A stretch of 64,000 nucleotides of DNA from Allobosea sp. (GTDB taxonomy: Bacteria; Pseudomonadota; Alphaproteobacteria; Rhizobiales; Beijerinckiaceae), in assembly GCF_017308015.1 (NCBI RefSeq), contig NZ_JAFKFW010000019.1, positions 38,775 through 102,774 of the forward strand, written 5' to 3'. The notes beneath the pieces were generated by a model. That model did not search any database and was not told the origin of the DNA. It was given only the letters and a program-made list of their open reading frames with translations. The stretch's first letter is position 1, and each line of letters starts with the position of its first letter. Made by a program: the position numbers and the translations under genes. This document shows, piece after piece, positions 16,257 to 25,401 of this stretch.

Positions 16257-16805
16257 ATGAACGAAGCCGGAGCATGGACGGAAGAGCGCGTCGAGCAGCT
16301 CAAGAAGCTCTGGAGCGACGGGCTGAGCGCCAGCCAGATCGCCGCCGAGCTGGGCAGTGTCACGCGCAACGCGGTGATCGGCAAGGTCCACCGCCTCGGC
16401 CTCTCGGGCCGGGCCAAGAGCGCGGCGCAGCCCGCCGCGCCACGCAACAGCGCCCCGCGCAAGGCACCCGCCCGCTCGCCGAGCCATCCGATGGCCGGCG
16501 CAGCCTCCGCCCCGACGCGCGGCGCCCATGCGCTTGCGCCGGAATTCGCCCCCGAGGCGGAGATCGAGGTCGAAGCTGCACCGCTGCCGTCCGAGGACGT
16601 TGTGATTCCGTTCTCGGAGCGGGTCACCATCATGGACCTGCGCGAATATATGTGCCGCTGGCCGATGGGCGATCCGACGACTCCGGAATTCCGGTTCTGC
16701 GGTGCACGTTCGCAGACCGGCCTGCCCTATTGCAGCCACCATGCCCGCATCGCCTATCAGCCCGCGGCCGACCGGCGGCGGGACCGGAGCAGGGTCCGGG
16801 CCTGA
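16257..16805 (+). CDS. gcrA: GcrA cell-cycle regulator
   Basis: A 182-residue global cell-cycle factor that binds sigma70 RNA polymerase and methylated GANTC DNA. The N-terminal helix-turn-helix begins WTEERVEQLKKLW, then GLSASQIAAELG and TRNAVIGKVHRLGLSGR. A basic, Ala/Pro-rich linker follows, and the C-terminal sigma-binding part has MCRWPMGDP, FRFCG and YCSHHARIAYQP with the conserved Cys/His residues. ATG at 16257 is preferred (AGG nine bases upstream); ATG 16251 and GTG 16248 are alternatives. A terminator follows. Confidence 0.94.
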   Translation: MNEAGAWTEERVEQLKKLWSDGLSASQIAAELGSVTRNAVIGKVHRLGLSGRAKSAAQPAAPRNSAPRKAPARSPSHPMAGAASAPTRGAHALAPEFAPEAEIEVEAAPLPSEDVVIPFSERVTIMDLREYMCRWPMGDPTTPEFRFCGARSQTGLPYCSHHARIAYQPAADRRRDRSRVRA

Positions 16806-16830
16806 ACGGCTTCGGAGCATCGAGTAGGGA

Positions 16831-16858
16831 AAACCGGCCTCGAAGGCCGGTTTTTTAT
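16831..16858. terminator. Intrinsic terminator after gcrA (probably bidirectional)
   Basis: AAACCGGCC (16831-16839), loop TCGAA, GGCCGGTTT (16845-16853) followed by TTTATT. On the opposite strand the stem is followed by TTTTCCC, so it may also serve the converging aapM gene. Confidence 0.85.
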
Positions 16859-16887
16859 TGCCTGAGATCGAAGGGGGCCGCGCCGCC

Positions 16888-17931
16888 TCACAACCTCCGC
16901 TTCTTCTCCAGCGAGCGGCTCCAGCGCGAGAGAGCGAAGCAGATCAGCCAATAGATCGCGCCTGAGAAGGCATAAGCTTCCATGTTCATGCCGACCCAGT
17001 TGGGGTCGGCGAGCGACGCCTGAGCGACGCCGAGCAGATCGAGGATCGAGACAACCAGCACCAGCGTCGTGTTCTTGATCAGAGCGATGAATTCGTTGGT
17101 CATCGCAGGCAACGAGATGCGTAGCGCCTGCGGCAGCACGATCAGACCCGTCGCCTTCCAGTAGTTGAGGCCGAGAGCGGTCGCCGCCTCGCGCTGGCCC
17201 TTGGGCAGGGCCTGCAGGCCGCCGCGCACAGCTTCCGCCATGTAGGCGGCGATGACGAAGCCGAGACCGATGACGGCGCGCGCCAAGCGGTCTATGCCGA
17301 TGCCCCCCGGCAGGATCAAGGGCAGCAGCAGCGAAGCCAGGAAGATCACAGCGATGATCGGCACGCCACGCCAGAACTCGATGAAGATGACACTGATCAG
17401 CCGGATGATCCTGAGTTCCGATTGCCGGCCGAGCGCGAAGATAATGCCGAGCGGGATCGCGATCAGGCTCGAATAGATCGAGATGAACAGGGTGAGCATC
17501 AGCCCGCCCCATTCGCGCGTCTCGATGTAGCGCAGGCCGAAACCGCCCGAGAGCAGCCAGATGCCGAGCGGCGGCAGGGCGACCAGCATGGCGAGGCCGA
17601 GCTTCAGCCTGAGACGCTGCGGCGCCAGGACAATCGATGCGATCCCCAGCACGAAGGCGATGCCGGCAATGTCGACGCGCCAGCGCTGGTCGACCGGGTA
17701 GAGCCCGTACATGAACTGGCCGAAGCGGGCGCGGATGAAGACCCAGCAAGCGCCGCCGGGCGCGCAATCGGCGCGCGTCGAGCCGGCCCAGGTCGCATCG
17801 ATCACCGCCCAGCGGATCAGCGGAATGCCGACCCAGGCGATCAGGACGACCAGCACCATCGAGACGAAACCCGTGAAGGGCGTGGCGAAGAGGCGTTCGC
17901 GCCAGATCGAGAGGGAGGATGCGCGGGTCAT
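16888..17931 (-). CDS. aapM: General L-amino-acid ABC transporter permease AapM
   Basis: A 347-residue inner-membrane permease pairing with AapQ. AapM features: a Cys-containing periplasmic segment after TM1 (WAGSTRADCAPGGACW), several extra N-terminal TMs, then the HisM core with EFWRGVPIIAVIFLAS, YMAEAVRGGLQALPKGQ and the EAA loop GQREAATALGLNYWKATGLIVLPQ. It overlaps aapQ by four bases (ATGA at 17928-17931). The ATPase gene aapP, normally next, is missing: gcrA follows on the other strand. The permease would need an ATPase encoded elsewhere. Confidence 0.92.
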   Translation of the reverse strand: MTRASSLSIWRERLFATPFTGFVSMVLVVLIAWVGIPLIRWAVIDATWAGSTRADCAPGGACWVFIRARFGQFMYGLYPVDQRWRVDIAGIAFVLGIASIVLAPQRLRLKLGLAMLVALPPLGIWLLSGGFGLRYIETREWGGLMLTLFISIYSSLIAIPLGIIFALGRQSELRIIRLISVIFIEFWRGVPIIAVIFLASLLLPLILPGGIGIDRLARAVIGLGFVIAAYMAEAVRGGLQALPKGQREAATALGLNYWKATGLIVLPQALRISLPAMTNEFIALIKNTTLVLVVSILDLLGVAQASLADPNWVGMNMEAYAFSGAIYWLICFALSRWSRSLEKKRRL

Positions 17932-19097
17932 CGCGTCACCAGGGCGATGCGGGCGTTGTACCAGTTCATCAGCGCGGAGACGACGAGGCCGATGACCAGA
18001 TAGACGGCCAGCGTCATGGCGATGATCTCGATCGCCTGGCCGGTATTGTTGAGCGCCGAGCCCATGAACAGGCTGACCACGTCGGGGTAGGCGATCGCGG
18101 CGCCGAAGGACGAGTTCTTGAGCACGTTGAGATACTGGTTGGTCAAGGGCGGGGTCATCACCCTCAACGCCTGCGGAATCACGACGAGGCTGAGGATACG
18201 GCCGGGCCGCAGGCCCAGCGCCGAGGCGGCCTCGGTCTGCCCCTTCGCCACCGATTCGATGCCGCCGCGCACGATCTCGGCGATGAAGCCGGCGGTATAG
18301 GTGACCAGCGCCGCGAGCAGCGCCACGAATTCAGGGATGACGACGAAGCCGCCGCGATAGTTGAAGCCGCGCAGCACGGGGATGTCCCAGCGCGTGGCAA
18401 GACTGGCCCAGACGATGGCGAGCGCCGGGACGACCACGATCAGGCCGATGCCGATCGCGAGCAGCGGTGCGTCCTGCCCGGTGCGGTCCTTGCGCCTGTG
18501 CGCCCAGGCGCTGGCCAGCCAGTAGCCGAGCCATGACAGCAGGATCGCCAGCGCCGCCCAGCGGAAATTGCCGGGCGCATCCGGCAGCGGAATGGTGAGG
18601 CCGCGATTGTTGAGGAAGGCGACGCCAAACAGGCCGATGCTCTGGCGCGGTTGCGGCAGGGCGGCGATGACGCCGAAATACCAGAACAGCACGAAGAACA
18701 GGAGCGGGATGTTGCGGACGAACTCGATATAGGCGCCCGCGATGGTCGAGAGCAGCCAGTGCGAGGACAGGCGCGCGATGCCCAGCGCGAAGCCGAGCAG
18801 CGTCGCCAGCACGATCGCGATCACCGTCACCAGCATGGTGTTGGCGACACCGACCCAGAACAGGGCGAAGATGTCGTCTGACTGGGTATAACCGGTGAGG
18901 ACGAAGGGCACCTCGATGCCCGATGTCCGCCAGAGGAAATCGAAGCCCGAGGCGATGCCGGCCTTGACCATGTTCTCCGAGGCGTTGCGCACGAAGAACC
19001 CGGTCAGACCGACGAGCAGCACGATCACGGCGATCTGGTAGAACCAGTCCCGGACGCGCTTGTCGTTGACGAGGGAGAGAAAGCTGCTCACGGCCAC
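17928..19097 (-). CDS. aapQ: General L-amino-acid ABC transporter permease AapQ
   Basis: A 389-residue permease. It has TM1 (IAVIVLLVGLTGFFV), a long periplasmic loop, EFVRNIPLLFFVLFWYFG, an inserted region about residues 150-240 typical of AapQ, and the EAA loop GQTEAASALGLRPGRILSLVVIPQ. The start at 19097 is GTG; GTG at 19091 is also possible. It is separated from aapJ by 114 bases holding two perfect hairpins, which could lower expression of the permeases relative to the binding protein. Confidence 0.92.
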   Translation of the reverse strand: MAVSSFLSLVNDKRVRDWFYQIAVIVLLVGLTGFFVRNASENMVKAGIASGFDFLWRTSGIEVPFVLTGYTQSDDIFALFWVGVANTMLVTVIAIVLATLLGFALGIARLSSHWLLSTIAGAYIEFVRNIPLLFFVLFWYFGVIAALPQPRQSIGLFGVAFLNNRGLTIPLPDAPGNFRWAALAILLSWLGYWLASAWAHRRKDRTGQDAPLLAIGIGLIVVVPALAIVWASLATRWDIPVLRGFNYRGGFVVIPEFVALLAALVTYTAGFIAEIVRGGIESVAKGQTEAASALGLRPGRILSLVVIPQALRVMTPPLTNQYLNVLKNSSFGAAIAYPDVVSLFMGSALNNTGQAIEIIAMTLAVYLVIGLVVSALMNWYNARIALVTR

Positions 19098-19120
19098 CTC
19101 GATCGAGGTTCGCGGACGTC

Positions 19121-19194
19121 ATTCCCGGGCGTGGCCCGGGAATCTCGTGACGCTTGGGCTGGATTCCGGGATCGCCGGGTCAAGCCCGGCGATC
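19121..19194. repeat. Two REP-like perfect hairpins between aapJ and aapQ
   Basis: Hairpin 1: ATTCCCGGGC (19121-19130), loop GTG, GCCCGGGAAT (19134-19143). Hairpin 2: GATCGCCGGG (19170-19179), loop TCAAG, CCCGGCGATC (19185-19194). Both stems are 10 bp and perfect. They resemble the CCGGGAATGACG-type extragenic palindromes common in rhizobial chromosomes. In this position they may protect the upstream aapJ message or attenuate read-through. Confidence 0.7.
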
Positions 19195-19211
19195 AGGAGC
19201 CTTGGCTGCTC

Positions 19212-20243
19212 TCACTGGAAGGGCGGGGTGAAGAGCAGACCGCCCTTGGTCCAGAGCTGATTCTGGCCGCGCTCGAGCTTCAGCGGAGAGCCCATGCCGA
19301 CGGTGCGCTCATAGCTCTCGCCGTAATTCCCGACCTGCTTGATGGCATTGTACATCCAGTCGTTCGAGAGCCCCATCATCGCACCGAAGCCACCCTCGGC
19401 GCCGAGCAGGCGGCGGACTTCCGAATTCTTGGAATTCGCCTTCATCTCGTCGACATTCTTGGAGGTGACGCCGAGCGCTTCCGCCGCGATCGTGCCGTTC
19501 AGCACCCAGCGCACGATGAGCTGCCAGCGCTCGTCACCCCAGCGCGTCACCGGTCCTTGCGGATCGTTCGAGATCGGCTGGGTCAGGATGACGTGCTCTT
19601 CCGGGTTCTTCAGCTTGGCACGCTGGCCGGCGAGCGCGCCGACGCCGGCGGTGTAGGCGTCGCAGCGGCCCGCATCATAGGCGGCGATGGCGTCGTCGTT
19701 CTTCTGGAAATTGGTGATGGTGGTCTTGAGATTGCGCTCGCGGAACCAGTCGGCGGCGTTCTTCTCCTCGGTGGAACCGGCGGCGACGCAGACCGAGGCG
19801 CCGTCGAGATCGGCCGCCGTCTTGGCATTGGCCGACTTGCGGACGATGAAGGTCTGGCCCTCGTAGAAGTTGATGCCCTGGAAGTTGAGGCCGAGCGTCG
19901 CGTTGCGCGAGAAGGTGATGGTCGAGTTGCGCGAGAGCACGTCGACCTGGCCCGATTGCAGGATCGGCCAGCGCTGCTGCACCGAGGTCGGCGTGTATTT
20001 CACCTTGCTGGCGTCGCCGAGCACCGCGGCGGCCAGTGCCTTGCAATAATCGACGTCGAGCCCGCTCCACTCGCCCTTGTCGTTGGCGAAGGAGAAGCCG
20101 GGCAGGCCGAGATGCACGCCGCATTCGAGATTGCCCCGCGCCTTGATGGCGTCCAGCGTCGGGCTCGGCGCCAGTTGCTGCGCCTGCGCCATCGAAATTC
20201 CCGCGGTCAGCAGAACCGCTGCTCCCAAGATCCTGAAGGTCAT
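19212..20243 (-). CDS. aapJ: General L-amino-acid ABC transporter binding protein AapJ
   Basis: A 343-residue periplasmic protein delivering a broad range of L-amino acids to AapQM. The signal peptide is clear, with cleavage about AQA-QQL (residue 21-22). The mature protein has LDAIKARGNLECGVHLGLPGFS, WSGLDVDYCKALAAAV, VDVLSRNSTITFSRN and YDAGRCDAYTAG. The C-terminal part has GSPLKLERGQNQLW, characteristic of AapJ/BztA. It is transcribed first in the aapJQM unit and about 100 bases after guaC. Confidence 0.94.
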   Translation of the reverse strand: MTFRILGAAVLLTAGISMAQAQQLAPSPTLDAIKARGNLECGVHLGLPGFSFANDKGEWSGLDVDYCKALAAAVLGDASKVKYTPTSVQQRWPILQSGQVDVLSRNSTITFSRNATLGLNFQGINFYEGQTFIVRKSANAKTAADLDGASVCVAAGSTEEKNAADWFRERNLKTTITNFQKNDDAIAAYDAGRCDAYTAGVGALAGQRAKLKNPEEHVILTQPISNDPQGPVTRWGDERWQLIVRWVLNGTIAAEALGVTSKNVDEMKANSKNSEVRRLLGAEGGFGAMMGLSNDWMYNAIKQVGNYGESYERTVGMGSPLKLERGQNQLWTKGGLLFTPPFQ

Positions 20244-20340
20244 GTCCGTCTCCCCGAAGCCGTCGGCGGCTTTCTGTGTTTGGAGAGCAACTATGCAACA
20301 GGCGCCGGCAAAGCGGTAGCGGCGGAAATGCCAATCCGCG

Positions 20341-21384
20341 TCAGTTGCCGAAGATGGTGTTGAGCTGGCTGCCGACCATGACGAAGGTGGTACGCTTCGA
20401 CATCTCCTTCAGGCGGACGGCGCCGATATAGGTCATGGCCGAGCGCACCCCGCCCATCAATTCCTGCATCGTGCCTTCGACCGGGCCGCGATAGGGCACC
20501 TCGACGGTCTTGCCCTCGGAGGCGCGATATCTCGCGACGCCGCCGGAATACTTGTTCATCGCCGTGTCGGAGGACATGCCGTAGAAGGTCATCGCGACCG
20601 GCACCTGCTCGCCATCGCGCTCCTCGTAGCGGATATCACCCTCACATTCGTCATGGCCGGCGAGCATGCCGCCCATCATCACGAAATCGGCGCCGCCACC
20701 ATAGGCCTTGGCGACATCGCCGGGCACGGTGAGCCCGCCATCGCCGCAGACGAAGCCCTTCAGGCCATGAGCGGCATCGGCGCATTCGATGATGGCGGAG
20801 AGCTGCGGATAGCCGACGCCGGTTATCTTGCGCGTGGTGCAGACCGAGCCCGGTCCGATGCCGACCTTGACGATGTCGGCGCCGGCCAGGATCAGTGCCT
20901 CCGTCATGTCGCCGGTCACGACATTGCCGGCCATGATCGCCGCGTCCGGAAAGGCGGCGCGCGTCGCCTTGACCGTGTCGACGAATTTCTCGGTATAGCC
21001 GTTGGCGACATCGAGGCAGATCTTGGCGATCGGCGACCGGGCGTGGACGGCCTTCAGCTTGTCATGATCGGAATCCGTGGTGCCCAGCGAATAGAAGGCG
21101 TTGACCGAGCCCGGTTCGCGGAAGAAGGCGATCAGCTCCTCGGCGCTGTAATGCTTGTGCAGGGCGACCATGGCTCCGTGCGTCAGCAGCGCGCGCGCCA
21201 TCGCCATGGTGCCGACGACGTCCATGTTGGCGGCGATCAGCGGAAAACCCTTCCACTCCTTGCCGGTGTGGGTGAAGCGGAACGAGCGCTCGACATCGAC
21301 CTCGGCGCGGCTGCCCAGCGTCGAGCGCTTCGGGCGGATCAGAACGTCGCGGAAATCGAGCTTCGGGTCGTTTTCGATGCGCAT
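20341..21384 (-). CDS. guaC: GMP reductase
   Basis: A 347-residue TIM-barrel enzyme that reduces GMP to IMP with NADPH, linking guanine salvage to adenine nucleotides. The catalytic loop [11 protein letters not shown] carries the nucleophilic Cys. Further motifs are [40 protein letters not shown] and [10 protein letters not shown]. No CBS domains are present, which separates it from IMP dehydrogenase. The ATG at 21384 starts [16 protein letters not shown], the usual N-terminus; the longer open frame is not supported. Confidence 0.93.
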   Translation of the reverse strand: MRIENDPKLDFRDVLIRPKRSTLGSRAEVDVERSFRFTHTGKEWKGFPLIAANMDVVGTMAMARALLTHGAMVALHKHYSAEELIAFFREPGSVNAFYSLGTTDSDHDKLKAVHARSPIAKICLDVANGYTEKFVDTVKATRAAFPDAAIMAGNVVTGDMTEALILAGADIVKVGIGPGSVCTTRKITGVGYPQLSAIIECADAAHGLKGFVCGDGGLTVPGDVAKAYGGGADFVMMGGMLAGHDECEGDIRYEERDGEQVPVAMTFYGMSSDTAMNKYSGGVARYRASEGKTVEVPYRGPVEGTMQELMGGVRSAMTYIGAVRLKEMSKRTTFVMVGSQLNTIFGN

Positions 21385-21494
21385 GATCGGGCCTCTGGCT
21401 GTCGCTGCCGCGCGAACAAGCGGGGCGGCACGCACGCGGGAGAGGCGTGCGCCGATTCATAGCGTCCGGGACGCGAGCCGCGCAATCCCGCCTG

Positions 21495-22577
21495 TCAGGC
21501 CGCAGCGGGCGGCGGGCTCGTCCGGGCGTTCTTGCGGATCGTGTAGAGCGTCGCGCCGATGACGACGGCCGCGCCGAGCCAGGTGGTGAGCTCGGGAATC
21601 TCGGCGAAGAAGACGAAGCCGGTGAAGCTCGCCAGCAGCAGGCGGCTGAAATCGAGCGGTGCGAGCGCTGCCGCCTCGCCGACCTGATAGGCACGGGTTA
21701 TCAGCCATTGTCCGGCCGTACCGAACAGGCTGAGCGTGATCAGCCAGAACCATTGATCGGACGTCGGCGGCTGCCACCAGGCCCAGGCGGGCACTGCCAG
21801 GAGAATGATCAGAACGAGACCCTGATACAGCAGGATCGTATCGGTACGCTCGCTCGCGGCGAGCTTGCGGACGCTGACCGTAATGGCGGCGCCACAGATC
21901 GCGCCGGCAACCGCGAGCAGGGCATAGATATCCAGCCCCTCCGAGCTCGGCCGCAGCATGATCAGCACGCCGGCGAAACCGATCACCGTCGCCGTCCAGC
22001 GCCTGACATCGACGACTTCCTTGAGGAAGAGCACCGCCGCTATGGTGACGAAGAGCACCTGGCTGAACCCGATCGCCGTCGCCTGGGCCAGCGGGATCTT
22101 GATCACCGCCGTAAAGCCGCAGAGCATCGAGAGCAGCGTGACCACGCTGCGGAATATCTGCAGACCGAGCCGGTCGGTATGCAGGGCGCGGCGCAGACTG
22201 CCGGCGGCGAAGAGCAGCAGGATCGCGGTCATGATCACCTGCCGGATCAACAGGATCTGTACGAGCGGGATCCCTTGTCCGACATGCTTGATGCCGGCGA
22301 CCATCACGGCATAGACGAGCAGCGCGGCGAACATGAAAACCGAGCCGCGCAGATTCGGGCTGGCACCACGCCACCAAGAGCGCAGATGCTGCCCGCGGCT
22401 TTCGAACCAGCCGGGCGGGGCCGTCCTGGCGCCGGCAGGCGGCTCGCACTCGACGATTTGGGCGGGATGGGGCGAATCCGGCTCGGAAGGCGAGGCAACG
22501 GCCTGTTCGTGCCATGCCGGGACATCGCCTTCGAACCCCGGCCGCCCGTGCCGGCGGGACTGCCGCTCGTCGTTCAT
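21495..22577 (-). CDS. EamA-family (DMT superfamily) transporter
   Basis: A 360-residue inner-membrane protein with about ten TM segments in two EamA repeats (first repeat about residues 80-210, second about 220-350). TM examples are VFMFAALLVYAVMVAGI and GLVLIILLAVPAWAWW. The N-terminal about 70 residues are hydrophilic and not family-like. The start is therefore uncertain: ATG 22577 (MNDERQ) is used, but a later start is possible. The family exports metabolites or amino acids; the substrate is unknown. It lies 110 bases upstream of guaC without a clear functional link. Confidence 0.83.
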   Translation of the reverse strand: MNDERQSRRHGRPGFEGDVPAWHEQAVASPSEPDSPHPAQIVECEPPAGARTAPPGWFESRGQHLRSWWRGASPNLRGSVFMFAALLVYAVMVAGIKHVGQGIPLVQILLIRQVIMTAILLLFAAGSLRRALHTDRLGLQIFRSVVTLLSMLCGFTAVIKIPLAQATAIGFSQVLFVTIAAVLFLKEVVDVRRWTATVIGFAGVLIMLRPSSEGLDIYALLAVAGAICGAAITVSVRKLAASERTDTILLYQGLVLIILLAVPAWAWWQPPTSDQWFWLITLSLFGTAGQWLITRAYQVGEAAALAPLDFSRLLLASFTGFVFFAEIPELTTWLGAAVVIGATLYTIRKNARTSPPPAAA

Positions 22578-22752
22578 CACCCTCAACCAATGGTCGGCGG
22601 CCGATGAACGGCCCGGCATTTCATCCCTGCCGCAAATCATTGAGGAAACGCTGCAATTCGGCCAATGACAATGCGGCATGGCCGCGTTGTCCCGGCCGCG
22701 CGACGCGCAGGGGCGACATACCCCGGGCGGGCTGTGCAACGATGAGAGCAGC

Positions 22753-22858
22753 CTCTAGAGCAGTTCCGCGATTCCCTGAATCGCGGAACTGCCTCGAGTT
22801 TTCATTTCATCGCATTTTCTTACCGCGAACCAGCATCCGCCTCGCTCGAAAATGCTCC
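22753..22858. repeat. Rhizobial-type intergenic palindromic repeat, with gap 22578-22957
   Basis: GCAGTTCCGCGATTC (22760-22774), loop CCT, GAATCGCGGAACTGC (22778-22792): a perfect 15-bp stem, flanked by TCTAGA on one side. About 60 bases on is CTCGAAAATGCTC, the complement of GAGCATTTTCGAG. This combination matches a dispersed element I recall from many Hyphomicrobiales genomes. The rest of the 380-base gap between the divergent EamA and AbrB genes shows nothing else recognisable. Confidence 0.7.
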
Positions 22859-22957
22859 AGGACGAACCCGAAAGGGATCCCGCCGATTGACGCTTCCAGC
22901 CCGCCTCTCTTCCCGCCTCCAGACCATCGCAACAGGCCGGCGCGGCGGAACGCGGCG

Positions 22958-24064
22958 ATGAAGGTCCTGCTCGACGATTTCCTGGGCGGGCTCAAGGCGC
23001 TTGCTCCCCGCCGCTTCCCCTATCGGCGCTTCGCCCTGGCGCTGGCGCTCGGCGGGCTCGGCGGCTGGCTCTTCGTGCAGGCCCGTTTGCCGCTGCCCTG
23101 GATGCTCGGTTCGATGGTGTTCTGCACCTTTGCCGCCCTGGTCCGCATGCCCGTGGCGGCGCCGGCGGTGATCCGCCCCCCGATGACAGCGGTGATCGGC
23201 GTGATGCTCGGCGCCTCGTTCAGGCCGGAGGTGGTTTCGCAACTGCCGAACTGGCTGCCGACGCTCGCCGGGCTCGTGCTGTTCATGGTCGCCTGCGGGC
23301 TGTGTTGCGTCACCTATTTCCGTCGTGTCGCCGGGTTCGATCCGGTCACTGCCTTTTTCTCGGGCATGCCGGGCGGTCTGATCGAGATGGTCACGGTCGG
23401 CGAGGAGAAGGGCGGCGACGCCCGCATCATCGCGCTCATCCACTCGGCCCGCATCCTGCTCGTCGTGATGACCCTGCCCTTCATCGTGCAGTGGATCGGA
23501 GGCGTTACGCTGGGCGGCGGGCGCGTCGCCGGCCCTTCGCTGTCGCAGACGCCGCTCGGTTCCGAACTCTGGCTGATCGGCTGCGGCATCGCCGGCGTGA
23601 TCATCGGGCACTGGCTGCGGATGCCCGCGAAGTATCTGCTCGGCCCGATGCTCGCCAGCGCAGTCGTGCATATCACGGGGCTCAGCGCCGCAATGCCGCC
23701 CTCGGAAATCGTCAACGCGGCGCAACTCGTGCTGGGTGTGACGATCGGCTGCCGATTCATCGGGACTGCACCGCGCATCATCCTGCGCGTGCTGGTGCTC
23801 TCTGTAGGCTCGACCGCGATCCTGCTGGCCTTGACGCTGGGCTTCGCCTGGCTCGTCGCGCTGGTCTCCGTGCACGGCCATGTCCCGCTGATCCTCGCCT
23901 ATTCGCCCGGCGGCCTCGCCGAGATGAGCCTGATCGCGCTGGCGCTCCATACCGAAGTCGCCTTCGTGGCGGCCCACCACATCATCCGCGTCTTCCTGGT
24001 GATGGTCTCTGCCGGGCCGATCTTCGGCCTGATCGGCCGCCGAAACCGGGTCGCGGCGGAATAG
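22958..24064 (+). CDS. AbrB-family membrane protein (ammonia-monooxygenase-like transporter)
   Basis: A 368-residue integral membrane protein with two homologous AbrB-duplication halves, about ten TM segments. Typical pieces: LPLPWMLGSMVFC, IGVMLGASFRPEV, FFSGMPGGLIEMVTVGEE in half one; PAKYLLGPMLASAVVH, LVLGVTIGCRF and YSPGGLAEMSLIALAL in half two. The repeated PGGL-E-M motif marks the duplication. Despite the database name it is not a regulator of the Bacillus AbrB type. Function is unknown, perhaps transport. It converges on the glycosyltransferase gene with a 6-base gap. Confidence 0.87.
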   Translation: MKVLLDDFLGGLKALAPRRFPYRRFALALALGGLGGWLFVQARLPLPWMLGSMVFCTFAALVRMPVAAPAVIRPPMTAVIGVMLGASFRPEVVSQLPNWLPTLAGLVLFMVACGLCCVTYFRRVAGFDPVTAFFSGMPGGLIEMVTVGEEKGGDARIIALIHSARILLVVMTLPFIVQWIGGVTLGGGRVAGPSLSQTPLGSELWLIGCGIAGVIIGHWLRMPAKYLLGPMLASAVVHITGLSAAMPPSEIVNAAQLVLGVTIGCRFIGTAPRIILRVLVLSVGSTAILLALTLGFAWLVALVSVHGHVPLILAYSPGGLAEMSLIALALHTEVAFVAAHHIIRVFLVMVSAGPIFGLIGRRNRVAAE

Positions 24065-24070
24065 ACGCTC

Positions 24071-25282
24071 TCAACCCAGAGCTGCGGCGAGGCCTTGCGC
24101 GAGACCGTTCGCGAGCGCCGCGCGCTGGCCCTTCATGAAGGCCGCGCCGTCGACGCGCTGACGATCTCCCGTGCGGATCGCCGCGACGCGCTCCATCAGG
24201 GCCCGGGCAAAATCTCCGGCCGTATCGGCAAGCGTGAAATTGGCGGGCAGCTCCGTGAAACCGCGGCAGGACAGGGTCGTGGCGACTGCCGGAAGGCCGA
24301 GCTGCATCGCCTCGATCGTCTTGAGCTGCACGCCTGTTCCGGCCCGGCTCGACAACGCGACGAGCCGACAGGAGCGTAGAAAGCCTTCGGCCGAGGGCAC
24401 GCGCCCGACCAGCCTCACATTGGGCGACGCCTGCAGCTCAGGCGGCATGCGGCCGGCAACGGCGATCCGGATATCCGCGGGGAGAAGCGGGCCGATCTCG
24501 CGCAGGAACCACTCGAGGCCGATGAGGTTGGGGCCCCAGGTCCAGGTGCCGATCAAGCCGATGTCGAAGATCGGGGGCTCGCAGCGATCGTCGGACTGCG
24601 TCCCGACGGGGTCGCTGGAGACCAGCGGCAGGACACAGGATTTTTCCCGATAGGCGAGGCCAAGCGCCTGCCGGTCCTCCTCAGCCAGCGTCCAGATGAA
24701 ACGCGCTTCGCCCCAGAGCCGTCGCTCCAGCCGTTCCAGCAGCCGCGCCTCGCGGCCGTAGAGCCGGCGCAGCAGCGGGTTTCCGGCATGCCCCGCATTC
24801 TGGCGGGCCGAGACATGCTCGATATTGTGCTCGACGAGAATACAGGGCGCGATCCCAAGCAACTCGGGAAAAGCACCGGGCAGCATCACCGAATTCAGGA
24901 CCAGCGCATCGAAAGGCCCGTGCGCCCGGATAGCCTCGACGAAGCGCCCGGCTCCGGCGAGCCTGAGTTTCGCGCTGGCCACCGGCAACCCGAACCGGAC
25001 GGCGGCGGACAGCCAGCGCAGCTTCCGAGCGGTCGGCGCCACCGCGTTCTCGATATCGGTCTCTGCGACCACGATCGCCTGCGCCGGGTCGGCCGGGATC
25101 TCGCCGGGGCGGAGGAAACCGATCGCGACGACATCGTGACCCGCCTCGCGCAGCGCCGAAAGGATCGCCGCATTGGCGATCTCGAAGCCGGTATCCGGCC
25201 GGGCGACGGGGATGAGCGAGGTCAGGAAAGCAAGGCGCAAGGAGAGTGCTCGTCGGCAGGTTGGTAACTCCACTCCTCTCAT
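24071..25282 (-). CDS. Glycosyltransferase, GT4-like (GT-B fold)
   Basis: A 403-residue putative retaining glycosyltransferase. The N-terminal Rossmann part starts LRLAFLTSLIPVARPDTGFEIANAAI, with VEHNIEHVSARQNAG in the middle. The C-terminal half has DIGLIGTWTWGPNLIGLEWFL, VRLVGRVPSAEGFLRSCRLVALSSRAGTG (in parts) and VQLKTIEAMQLGLPAVATTLSCRG, the usual donor-binding E-x7-E-like region. It probably adds a sugar to the lipid-linked EPS unit on the cytoplasmic side. The start is uncertain: ATG 25282 precedes a TTG that would also suit. It begins the polysaccharide locus. Confidence 0.82.
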   Translation of the reverse strand: MRGVELPTCRRALSLRLAFLTSLIPVARPDTGFEIANAAILSALREAGHDVVAIGFLRPGEIPADPAQAIVVAETDIENAVAPTARKLRWLSAAVRFGLPVASAKLRLAGAGRFVEAIRAHGPFDALVLNSVMLPGAFPELLGIAPCILVEHNIEHVSARQNAGHAGNPLLRRLYGREARLLERLERRLWGEARFIWTLAEEDRQALGLAYREKSCVLPLVSSDPVGTQSDDRCEPPIFDIGLIGTWTWGPNLIGLEWFLREIGPLLPADIRIAVAGRMPPELQASPNVRLVGRVPSAEGFLRSCRLVALSSRAGTGVQLKTIEAMQLGLPAVATTLSCRGFTELPANFTLADTAGDFARALMERVAAIRTGDRQRVDGAAFMKGQRAALANGLAQGLAAALG

Positions 25283-25401
25283 TGGCCGGGCAGGTCAAGC
25301 CGTGGCGGCGGCTATGATCAACGGGAGCCGCCGGGAGTGGTCACCCTTTCGACGAAGACGAACACCGAACCTTAAGCTGCCATGACCTAGCCTGCGGCAC
25401 G

